Assembly (NCBI GenBank): GCA_965277595.1
Contig: CBDIDH010000002.1
Span: forward strand, 2,790,001 to 2,854,000
Origin: CBDIDH01 sp965277595
GTDB taxonomy: Bacteria > Planctomycetota > Planctomycetia > Isosphaerales > Isosphaeraceae
Reading direction: 5' to 3'
DNA length: 64,000 bases
The stretch's first letter is position 1, and every line of letters starts with the position of its first letter. The notes under the pieces were generated by a model. That model searched no databases. It was not told the DNA's origin and worked only from the letters and a program-made list of their open reading frames with translations. The translations under genes were made by a program, and so were the position numbers. Below are positions 17,057 through 24,139 of this stretch, one piece after another.

Positions 17057-17737
17057 TCAGACACGCTCCGATCCGACGGACGGGGAGGTCCCATTTTCCG
17101 ATGGTACCTGTCGGGCGCGTTCGTGCGTGAACATCGCGGCGTGCTCGCGTAATAACTGGCCCGCGAGAGGTCCATCACCCCGATCGAGGGCTTCGACAAT
17201 CGGAAGATGCGTTGCCGCGACCGCGTTGAGATCATGAGGTTTCGCCGTGAGCCCGATCAAGGTTCGCACTTCGAGCATCAGCGAATCCCAGATTCGAAGC
17301 AGAACGCCGTTGTCGGACGCCTCGACGACCTGCCTGTGAAAGAGCAGGTTATGATGCGCGAACGACTCAAGATTCCCTTCCGCGGCGGCTTTTTGAATTC
17401 CGGCGAGAGCGAGGCGTAATCCCTCGGTATTCCCCTTCAAACTGTCGGCGGCCTGACCCGCGGCATGTTCTTCAATGAGGGCGCGAACCTTCGCGGATTC
17501 CACCATTTCGCGCTGGCTGATCTCGCGGACCCGGGTTCCTCGATACGATTGACTCTCAAGTAACCGAAGCGCCTCCAGGTCGCGGAAGGCCTCGCGAACC
17601 GGGGCCTGACTTGTATTAAATTCCTTGGCGACGTGGAGTTCGATCAGTCGTTCACCCGGCTGATAAACCCCACTGACGATACGCCTCAATAACTCGCGGC
17701 GAATCTGATCCCGCATCGAGTCGCGTTGAACGCTCAT
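17057..17737 (-). CDS. GntR-family transcriptional regulator, FCD subfamily
   Basis: About 226 residues. The N-terminal winged helix-turn-helix is characteristic (IRRELLRRIVSGVYQPGERL, KEFNTSQAPVREAFRDLEAL). The C-terminal helical FCD ligand domain carries the expected metal-binding His residues (FHRQVVEAS, ATHLPIVEAL, REHAAMF). FCD regulators usually sense carboxylates or acyl compounds. Start at 17737 is chosen because AGAGGG lies just upstream; an ATG at 17758 is also in frame. Its position next to the beta-oxidation cluster and the palindrome at 9193-9207 suggest it could regulate that cluster, but this is inference. Confidence 0.9.
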   Translation of the reverse strand: MSVQRDSMRDQIRRELLRRIVSGVYQPGERLIELHVAKEFNTSQAPVREAFRDLEALRLLESQSYRGTRVREISQREMVESAKVRALIEEHAAGQAADSLKGNTEGLRLALAGIQKAAAEGNLESFAHHNLLFHRQVVEASDNGVLLRIWDSLMLEVRTLIGLTAKPHDLNAVAATHLPIVEALDRGDGPLAGQLLREHAAMFTHERARQVPSENGTSPSVGSERV

Positions 17738-18279
17738 CCCTGAACCCTCTTTCATCAATGTCTTCGTTTACGCAATCCAAGGCTGGGGACGCCCAATCGC
17801 TTTTCGCGAACCAACACGCAAGCGTGCCCGGCTCAACCCGTCTCGACGAGTTACGTCTTAAATCGTGCTCATGAACGTTGTGATCTCTCATTCTACGATA
17901 ACTCCGGCGATAACTTTCAACCGTCTTCGACCATTTTTTTCGTGCGTTTGGGAGATTTGGGGGGTATCGAAGAAATCCCTTGACGCTGTACTATCGATAA
18001 TCCATAGTTTTGCGCGACGTCTTGCTCAGAGATCGTTCCTCGGGAGCACAATTTTGCGGGGAAACGTCGAAACCTGGGAACCGGGCTATTCTTGCGAACA
18101 GAGAAACCTCCAGGTTCGTATTATTAGAGTCGTTAGCCGTTGCAACGATGATTGACGTTGAGGAATTTTTGGATTGGGGTCTGGACTTTCTAGACGACCG
18201 GTCTAATATTCCGATGTTGAACGAGAAGAGTGAGCCAGGGGGCTCGGTTTGGTGTCTGCCTTGAACTGGGGCTGATTCG
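17738..18279. other. Divergent intergenic region between GntR and TetR genes
   Basis: About 540 bases, AT-richer than average, with no convincing gene. The part nearest the TetR gene holds a promoter-like pair with an embedded operator (18182-18209). A second TTGACG at 17980-17985 is followed by ACTAT...ATAGT (17990-18008), a weak promoter or operator candidate. The short open frames in this region have no ribosome site and look random. Confidence 0.5.
18191..18205 (+). promoter_or_regulatory. Putative TetR-family operator within a promoter
   Basis: TAGACGACCGGTCTA contains the inverted repeat TAGAC-N5-GTCTA, similar to NemR-type boxes built on TAGACC/GGTCTA. It fills the spacer between TGGACT (18182-18187) and TAATAT (18204-18209), a possible -35/-10 pair with 16-base spacing. 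The TetR gene starts 75 bases downstream, which suggests autorepression. Confidence 0.5.
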
Positions 18280-18870
18280 ATGGGTAAGGGAGAAACCAGG
18301 GAAACCCTCTTGGAGGCGGGAAAGCAGGTGTTTTTGAAGCAGGGGTATAACCACGCCGGGATCGAGTCGATCTTGCAATCGGCGGGGGTGCCCAAGGGTT
18401 CGTTTTATCATTACTTCAGTAGCAAGGAAGACTTCGGGCTTCAGGTCTTGAATCGATTCGCGGAGAGTCAGAACGCGAATCTCGATCGGTTTCTTCAAGA
18501 TCGAGACCGAAGCCCGCTCGATCGACTGCGCAACTTCGCCGAGGCGATCTGCGAGCGCCTGGAGTCGCACCAGTGCCGTAACGGGTGTCTGGTGGGCAAC
18601 TTGAGCCTGGAGATGGCCGAACAGAGTGAGGCGTTTCGCTCAAGGCTTGAGGTGATCTTCGGAGGCTGGGTTCATCGATATGCCGAATGTCTCAGAGAAG
18701 CGCAGGAGATTGGGGAAATTGCGAAGGATGTGGACGTAAACGAACTGGCGGAGTTCTGGCTCAATAACTGGCAAGGGGCGATTCTTCGGGCCAAAACGAT
18801 CCGAAGCACGTCCCCGTTAAGAACCTTTTTGAAGCTGATGTTCGCAACGGTTCTCAAGAAGTGTCCGTAG
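18280..18870 (+). CDS. TetR/AcrR-family transcriptional regulator
   Basis: A 196-residue repressor with a classical TetR N-terminal HTH (GKQVFLKQGYNHAGIESILQ, then GVPKGSFYHYFSSKEDF). The C-terminal ligand domain begins with SHQCRNGCLVGNLSLEMAEQ, a pattern shared with the NemR/AcuR-like branch, in which Cys residues sense electrophiles or acrylate-type compounds; here the two Cys of CRNGC could do so. The start has no strong ribosome site. A fitting operator lies upstream at 18191-18205. A quinone/alcohol oxidoreductase gene, a typical target class for this branch, is 1.4 kb downstream beyond the sigma-factor gene. Confidence 0.9.
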   Translation: MGKGETRETLLEAGKQVFLKQGYNHAGIESILQSAGVPKGSFYHYFSSKEDFGLQVLNRFAESQNANLDRFLQDRDRSPLDRLRNFAEAICERLESHQCRNGCLVGNLSLEMAEQSEAFRSRLEVIFGGWVHRYAECLREAQEIGEIAKDVDVNELAEFWLNNWQGAILRAKTIRSTSPLRTFLKLMFATVLKKCP

Positions 18871-19026
18871 TGAAACACGCAACGGCATGAGACGAGCAGG
18901 GACGTTACCGGCGTCGGGACCGCCCCCGGTTCTGGAAAAGCGAAATGCTTGCGGAATCGGTCTGAAGATCTGGAACGGTAGGAAGCCGGATGCCGATCGG
19001 TCTGTTTTAGGTGAAGGGATACCGAC

Positions 19027-20112
19027 ATGGCAACTCAGAAGGCGCTTTTGGACACCCCGACGCGGACAGTTCGGACCGTTGCGGCCCTCAAGCCGCGGAC
19101 GTCTTCTCGGCCTGTCGTGCTCGATGATGAAGCCAAGGGGCAGATCTATCGGCAATGGCGTCGCGGTGTCTCGCTCGATGTTCTGGCCGAACAATATGGT
19201 CGGTCGTCGATCTCGATCGAACGCGTCATCAACGAAGGACGCGCGGTCCGCATCCTTGAGCAGAAGCTCGAAGCGATGTACGATGCCAGCTTCGAATCCC
19301 CCGGAGCCGCCGAGACGATCCTGGCCCCGATGCCGGTTTCCTCGGGCCGATCCTCGGCCTCGCGGATCAAGCCTCCCGCGGGACTACCGCCTTATCTGGC
19401 CAGTCTTTACGGTGACGGCACGCTCTTGAACCGCGAGCAAGAGGCGCACCTCTTCCGCAAGATGAATTACCTGAAGTTTCGCGCCCTTAAGATCCGCGAA
19501 CGCCTCGATCCGGCTCATGCTCGATCGTCCGACCTCGCCGAGATCGAGCGACTTCAGGAAGAGGCCCTGGATGTCAAGAACCAGATCATCCGGGCCAACT
19601 TGCGGCTGGTCGTCTCGATCGCCAAGAAGCGGGTCGGGCCGAGCAATAACTTCTTCGAGCTGGTCAGTGACGGCAACATGAGCCTCATTCGGGCCGTCGA
19701 AAAGTTTGATTTCTCGCGAGGGTTCAAGTTCAGCACCTATGCGTCCTGGGCGATCATGAAAAACTTCGCCCGGACGATTCCCGAGGAAAAGTCGAGGCGC
19801 GACAAGTACGTGACCGGCCACGAGGAGATGTTCGAGGCCGCGGCCGATCATCGAACAGGCGAATACGAGTACGAGAGCGATCACCGGCGCAATCAGGAAG
19901 CCGTTCAAGGGATGCTCGGCCGACTCAACGACCGTGAACGCCAGATTCTGGTCAGTCGATATGGCATCGGCGGGGCGAGCGAACAGACGCTCGAACAGCT
20001 TGGCAAGGTGCTTGGCATCACCAAGGAACGCGTCCGGCAAATCGAGTCTCGGGCCCAGGAAAAACTTCGTAAGTTCGCACTCGAACAAAAGATCGACGTT
20101 CCGGCTGTCTGA
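19027..20112 (+). CDS. RNA polymerase sigma-70 family factor, lineage-specific type
   Basis: A 361-residue sigma factor. Region 1.2-like sequence (LNREQEAHLFRKMNYLKF) begins near residue 135. Region 2 is strong (ANLRLVVSIAKKR, then DGNMSLIRAVEKFDFSRG and FKFSTYASWAIMKNF). Region 4 ends in a clear HTH (LEQLGKVLGITKERVRQIES). Region 3 is short and diverged. The first 130 residues are not canonical region 1.1: they carry an HTH-like stretch (YRQWRRGVSLDVLAEQYGRS), as seen in planctomycete sigma factors. It is therefore an alternative rather than housekeeping factor. A strong intrinsic terminator follows at 20149-20190. Confidence 0.9.
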   Translation: MATQKALLDTPTRTVRTVAALKPRTSSRPVVLDDEAKGQIYRQWRRGVSLDVLAEQYGRSSISIERVINEGRAVRILEQKLEAMYDASFESPGAAETILAPMPVSSGRSSASRIKPPAGLPPYLASLYGDGTLLNREQEAHLFRKMNYLKFRALKIRERLDPAHARSSDLAEIERLQEEALDVKNQIIRANLRLVVSIAKKRVGPSNNFFELVSDGNMSLIRAVEKFDFSRGFKFSTYASWAIMKNFARTIPEEKSRRDKYVTGHEEMFEAAADHRTGEYEYESDHRRNQEAVQGMLGRLNDRERQILVSRYGIGGASEQTLEQLGKVLGITKERVRQIESRAQEKLRKFALEQKIDVPAV

Positions 20113-20148
20113 TCGGATCGGTCCTTGATAATTGGCCCGTCATGGGCG

Positions 20149-20190
20149 AAAACGACGGCCTGGCGTTTTTGACGCTGGGCCGTCGTTTTT
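20149..20190 (+). terminator. Intrinsic terminator after sigma-factor gene
   Basis: Arms AAAACGACGGCC (20149-20160) and GGCCGTCGTTTT (20178-20189) pair over 12 bases, with an inner GCGT/ACGC pairing in the loop and a T-tract at 20186-20190 (TTTTTCTT). It lies 37 bases after the sigma-factor stop and before the GTG of the oxidoreductase gene. Confidence 0.9.
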
Positions 20191-20222
20191 CTTGTCATTC
20201 TCAACCAAAGAGTGAAAACACC

Positions 20223-21233
20223 GTGAAGGCACTCCAAATTTCCAGGTTCGGCGGACCGGAAAACCTGCGGCTTGACGACCTCGCGGCGCCGACGCCCGGT
20301 TTCGGTGAGGTCTCCGTTCGAGTTCGCGCGGCCTCCTTGAATTTTCGAGATCTGATGATGCTCAAGGGGCACTATAACCCTCGACTCGCCTTGCCCATCG
20401 TGCCGCTATCCGATGGTGCGGGCGAGGTTACGGCGATTGGCGCGGGGGTCTCACGGTTCCAGTTGGGCGACCGGGTTGTCGCGGCGTTCATGCCGGGTTG
20501 GGTCGACGGATCACCAAACGAAGCCAAGTCGGCCACGGCCCTGGGTGGCGGCGGTGTCGGCATGGCTGCCGAGACGGTTGTCCTGCCGGCTGCGGGACTC
20601 GTGGCGATTCCCGGACATTTGACTTACGAAGAGGCGGCGACCTTGCCCTGTGCGGGAGTCACGGCCTGGCATGCACTGGTGAGCGAAGGCCGAATTCAGG
20701 CGGGGGAAACGGTCTTGATCCAGGGAACGGGGGGCGTCTCGATCTTCGCCCTTCAGTTTGCCAGGCTTCACGGCGCCCGGGTGATTGCGACTTCGGGTAG
20801 CGACGCCAAGTTGCAAAAGGTGCTCGAACTTGGTGCCTCGGACGGCATCAATTACAAAACGAACCCAGATTGGGACCGGACCGTGCGCGACCTGACCGGG
20901 GGATCGGGGGTCGATCAGGTTATTGAAGTCGGCGGCTCGGGAACGCTCACGCGGTCGATCCGATCGGTCAGGACAGGGGGCCGACTGAGTCTGATCGGGG
21001 TTCTTTCGGGAGGGGCTTCCGAGGTCAATATTCTGCCCGTCTTGATGAAAAACCTGCGGATTCAGGGGATCTTTGTCGGCTCGGTCGCGATGCTCGAAGC
21101 GATGTGTCGAGCGATCGCGCTTCATCAACTTCGACCGATCATTGACCGTGTCTTTTCGATCGACGAGCCGGTCGAGGCGTTTCGACACCTGGAAAGCGGG
21201 GCGCACTTCGGAAAGGTCGTGATTCGGCTTTGA
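20223..21233 (+). CDS. NAD(P)-dependent alcohol dehydrogenase / quinone oxidoreductase (MDR, zinc-less)
   Basis: A 336-residue medium-chain dehydrogenase/reductase. It shows the GroES-like N-terminal half (VRAASLNFRDLMMLKG, PLSDGAGEV) and the Rossmann site ILIQGTGGVSIFALQFA-like segment (VLIQGTGGVSIFALQFARL). Cys ligands for catalytic and structural zinc are missing, placing it with quinone-oxidoreductase-like members. The GTG at 20223 is used because any earlier start would lie inside the terminator of the sigma-factor gene. The stop codon lies inside a perfect palindrome shared with the convergent hypD gene. Physiological substrate unknown. Confidence 0.88.
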   Translation: MKALQISRFGGPENLRLDDLAAPTPGFGEVSVRVRAASLNFRDLMMLKGHYNPRLALPIVPLSDGAGEVTAIGAGVSRFQLGDRVVAAFMPGWVDGSPNEAKSATALGGGGVGMAAETVVLPAAGLVAIPGHLTYEEAATLPCAGVTAWHALVSEGRIQAGETVLIQGTGGVSIFALQFARLHGARVIATSGSDAKLQKVLELGASDGINYKTNPDWDRTVRDLTGGSGVDQVIEVGGSGTLTRSIRSVRTGGRLSLIGVLSGGASEVNILPVLMKNLRIQGIFVGSVAMLEAMCRAIALHQLRPIIDRVFSIDEPVEAFRHLESGAHFGKVVIRL

Positions 21234-21250
21234 TTTCGAAATCAAAGCCG
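21225..21250. terminator. Perfect 26-bp palindrome, bidirectional terminator candidate
   Basis: Each strand reads CGGCTTTGATTTC then its exact complement GAAATCAAAGCCG. The palindrome contains the TGA stops of both convergent genes (21231-21233 plus strand, 21242-21244 minus strand), so both proteins end in Arg-Leu encoded by the same bases. It could act as a terminator hairpin in both directions. Confidence 0.85.
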
Positions 21251-22396
21251 AGGAGCGGCCGAGGTCGGGACGACCGCGAGAGGTGTTGTCGGCGCGAGCG
21301 GCCCGGGAACTCGTCGGTATCGGTAAAAGGCGGCGCAAACCCCTTCGGCGGAAACCATGAACGGACCAAGCGGATGATCGGGCGTGCATCGCGTTCCGAA
21401 GGCGGGACAGGCCAAAGGCTTAAGGCGACCGGAAATGAGGTCGGCATCGGGGCAGGGGGTCGGTCCTGTCGGCGTTTTCAAGGGGATAGCAAAGCGATGG
21501 TCGGCATCAAACCGCTGGAATCGCTCCCGGATCGACAGGCCCGAGCCCGAAACGAAGCCAAGGCCGCGCCAGGTGGCGTCGGTGCTTTCGAACGCGGTCG
21601 AGATCGCGGCGAGGGCCTGGGGATTGCCATCAGGGCGGACCGCGCGGGCGTACTGGTTTTCGACCAGGTGCGCACCCGATTCCAGCTGGCGGACCGCCCG
21701 GGCGATCGCGTCGAGCAGGTCGATCGGATCGGGTCCCGTGATGAGAATCGGTACAGCGAAACGACTTGCGATCGGCTCGAACTCACGAAAGCCGGTGACC
21801 GCGGTGACCGGTCCCGAGACCAGGACAGCCGCCGGAGGATCGTCGGGCGCGTCGAGCGACGTCGCGACAATCGGCGCGTGTCGGACGAAGGCACTCAAAA
21901 CGCTCAGGTTTTCCAGGTTAAGCCGTTCGGCCTCGATCAAGGTGGCGGCGGCGGCAGGGGCGGTCGTCTCAAAACCGGCGGCGATTCCCACAACCTCGCG
22001 GCCGGGATGTTTTCGGGCCAGGGCCAGGGCATCGAGCGGAGAGTACACCGTCCGCACCTCGGCGCCTCGGTTCCGGGCGTCAAGAAGCGTGCCGCCGTCT
22101 CGACTACCGGGGACTCGCAGCAGGTCGCCCGGGGCGGCGACGATCACGCCGGGACGTTCGGCGATCGCCACCACCCGGTCGATCGTCTCGGCCGAGAGCA
22201 GGCAGAAGGGGCAGGCGGGGCCGTGGATCAAGTCAAGGCTCGAAGGCAGATCGCGATCGATCCCGAACCGGAGGAGGTTATGGGCCTGACCGCCGCAGAC
22301 CTCCAGCAAGGTCCACGACCGCTGAACCGATCGGGCGATCTGATCGAGCAAGGCCCGAGCCGACTGAGGGTCCCGGTACGTATCGAGGTATTTCAT
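21242..22396 (-). CDS. hypD: HypD-like hydrogenase maturation protein, divergent and orphan
   Basis: A 384-residue protein with HypD family structure; HypD holds iron and CN/CO during assembly of the [NiFe]-hydrogenase Fe(CN)2CO centre. The key Cys is present in LEVCGGQAHNLLRFGI (Cys34), but the usual CGGHTH is CGGQAH. GPACPFC replaces GPGCPVC, and GFETTAP is intact. The C-terminal [4Fe-4S] Cys set appears in PTPCPDAD, LACPAFGTRCTPDH and EGVCAAF. Family length is normal (about 370-385). No hydrogenase, hypA, B, C, E or F gene is nearby. The function may be maturation of a distant enzyme or something different. Confidence 0.82.
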   Translation of the reverse strand: MKYLDTYRDPQSARALLDQIARSVQRSWTLLEVCGGQAHNLLRFGIDRDLPSSLDLIHGPACPFCLLSAETIDRVVAIAERPGVIVAAPGDLLRVPGSRDGGTLLDARNRGAEVRTVYSPLDALALARKHPGREVVGIAAGFETTAPAAAATLIEAERLNLENLSVLSAFVRHAPIVATSLDAPDDPPAAVLVSGPVTAVTGFREFEPIASRFAVPILITGPDPIDLLDAIARAVRQLESGAHLVENQYARAVRPDGNPQALAAISTAFESTDATWRGLGFVSGSGLSIRERFQRFDADHRFAIPLKTPTGPTPCPDADLISGRLKPLACPAFGTRCTPDHPLGPFMVSAEGVCAAFYRYRRVPGPLAPTTPLAVVPTSAAPRL

Positions 22397-22757
22397 AAGC
22401 CTCGTCCGGGGTCGAGGGTGACCCCTCTTCCGCGCCTCTTTGCCAGCCCGACGCCGTCGGACGGCCCTGCTCTCAAGTCAACCAGTGTAACCGTCCTTTG
22501 AGCCGAGCCAAGAGCCGATATCCAGAAATTTCAAGGTGAATATTCAATAACATATTGCCCATGTTCCTTGACCCTGAAAGTCGGCGCGAAGCTGGGCGAG
22601 ACGCGACGAGATTGCGGGAGACGCTGTGAACCAAGAGTGAACCTTCCCGACGATTTCGGTTGCCATTGACGCCCTTTCCGAAGCCTTCTAGACTCCGCGA
22701 CGGTCGGAGACCACGCCCGTTTCTGGATGCAGACTTCACGGTCAGGGATGCACCGCG
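22397..22757. other. Divergent intergenic region upstream of wecB
   Basis: About 360 bases between hypD (minus) and wecB (plus). Apart from the sigma-70-like promoter at 22666-22694 nothing further was recognised. Possible reading frames are short and lack ribosome sites. Confidence 0.5.
22666..22694 (+). promoter_or_regulatory. Sigma-70-type promoter for wecB
   Basis: TTGACG (22666-22671) and TAGACT (22689-22694) are separated by exactly 17 bases. The -35 matches consensus at 5 of 6 and the -10 at 4 of 6 positions. The wecB start codon is 64 bases downstream of the -10. Confidence 0.55.
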
Positions 22758-23978
22758 ATGACGAGCCCGACTCTCGACAATGGACGTCGCGAAAATCGCG
22801 GATCAGTCTCCGACCAGGCGGCCAGGAAAACGATTGTTTGCACGATCGGTACCAGGCCCGAGGCGATCAAGATGGCGCCCTTGATCGGGGCCTTGAAGGA
22901 TGCTTCGTGGGCGCGTTGCCGGGTCGTCCTGACGGGCCAGCACCGTGACCTCGTGGGGCCGATCCTGGACTTTTTCGGAATTGTTCCCGACGTGGATCTC
23001 GACCTGATGCGGCCCGGCCTCACGCTCGCCGCGATGACTGCGCGGGTGCTCGCCGCGGTGGCCGAGACTCTGGCGGACGAAAAGCCCGATATGGTTCTCG
23101 GGCAAGGGGATACGACGACCGTTCTGGCCGCCGCGCTGGCCAGTTTTTCGCAAGGGGTGCCGTTCGGTCATGTCGAGGCGGGGTTGCGGACGGGCCGTCT
23201 TGACGCGCCCTTTCCCGAGGAAGGGAATCGCATCGTCGCCGGCCATCTCAGCGCCATTCATTTCGCGCCGACGACCGCCGCGCGGGCCAACCTGCGCCGC
23301 GAGGGAATCAGGCCGAATCAGATCGTTTTGACCGGAAACACGGTCATCGATGCCCTTCAGGAGACCGCCCGCCGCGACCTGCCGATCGGAGTGGATCTTG
23401 ACCCGGAAGCCCGGCTCATCCTGATCACCGCGCATCGTCGCGATAGCTTCGGCGAACCCCTGCGACGGATCTGCCGAGCAGTCGCCGACTTGCACGAAAA
23501 ACACCCCGACGTCCAGTTTCTCTGGCCCGTCCATCCCAATCCGGCGGTCCGGCCCGTTGTCAGCGGCCTTCTCGGGGCCTTGCCGAGGGTCCGGCTTTGC
23601 GAACCGCTCGAATACGGGGCCTTCGTCGCGGCACTCAAACGGTCGTTTCTCGTCCTGACCGACTCGGGGGGCGTTCAGGAAGAAGCCCCCGCGCTGGGGA
23701 AGCCGGTCCTGGTCCTGCGCGACCAGAGCGAACGCCCCGAGGCCATCGCGGAAGGCGTCGCCCGGCTTGTCGGCACCGAAGTCAAGGCGATCGTTCGTGA
23801 GGCGTCTCGACTTCTGAACGACCAAGATGCCTACCGCGCAATGTCGCGAGGCGCAAGCCCTTATGGAGACGGCAAGGCGTCCGGCCGGATCGTCCAGGCG
23901 CTTGCCGACTTCCTCAAGGTTCGGCCGGTCAGGCTCAGCAACCCTCAACGGCGAGAGACGGCCCGCGCCTTGATCTGA
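22758..23978 (+). CDS. wecB: UDP-N-acetylglucosamine 2-epimerase (non-hydrolysing)
   Basis: A 406-residue enzyme that interconverts UDP-GlcNAc and UDP-ManNAc for cell-surface glycans. Family motifs are complete: GTRPEAIKMAPLI, VLGQGDTTT, HVEAGLRTG with PFPEEGNR, TAHRRDSFGEP, PVHPNPAVRP and LTDSGGVQEEAP. The N-terminal 23 residues are an unconserved lead; the fold starts at TIVCTIGTRPE. It is preceded by its own promoter and appears to be a single-gene unit; no other surface-polysaccharide genes are in the window. Confidence 0.95.
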   Translation: MTSPTLDNGRRENRGSVSDQAARKTIVCTIGTRPEAIKMAPLIGALKDASWARCRVVLTGQHRDLVGPILDFFGIVPDVDLDLMRPGLTLAAMTARVLAAVAETLADEKPDMVLGQGDTTTVLAAALASFSQGVPFGHVEAGLRTGRLDAPFPEEGNRIVAGHLSAIHFAPTTAARANLRREGIRPNQIVLTGNTVIDALQETARRDLPIGVDLDPEARLILITAHRRDSFGEPLRRICRAVADLHEKHPDVQFLWPVHPNPAVRPVVSGLLGALPRVRLCEPLEYGAFVAALKRSFLVLTDSGGVQEEAPALGKPVLVLRDQSERPEAIAEGVARLVGTEVKAIVREASRLLNDQDAYRAMSRGASPYGDGKASGRIVQALADFLKVRPVRLSNPQRRETARALI

Positions 23979-24139
23979 GCGACGGGGAGTCGCGGGCCGG
24001 TCGAGACGAAAACGAGGCAATCCGACCACGGTTCGCGACGGCACCCGTGGCGTTCGACCGCGTCCACGATTAACCTGGAAGCCTGGGGCGTTGGGCCGCT
24101 TCCGGCCGGAAATTGGGTGTTCGAGACGAGGCGACGTTG

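Noticed and set aside
17865..18155. Open frame of 96 codons in the GntR-TetR spacer
   Set aside because: No ribosome site, no recognisable domain, AT-rich random composition.
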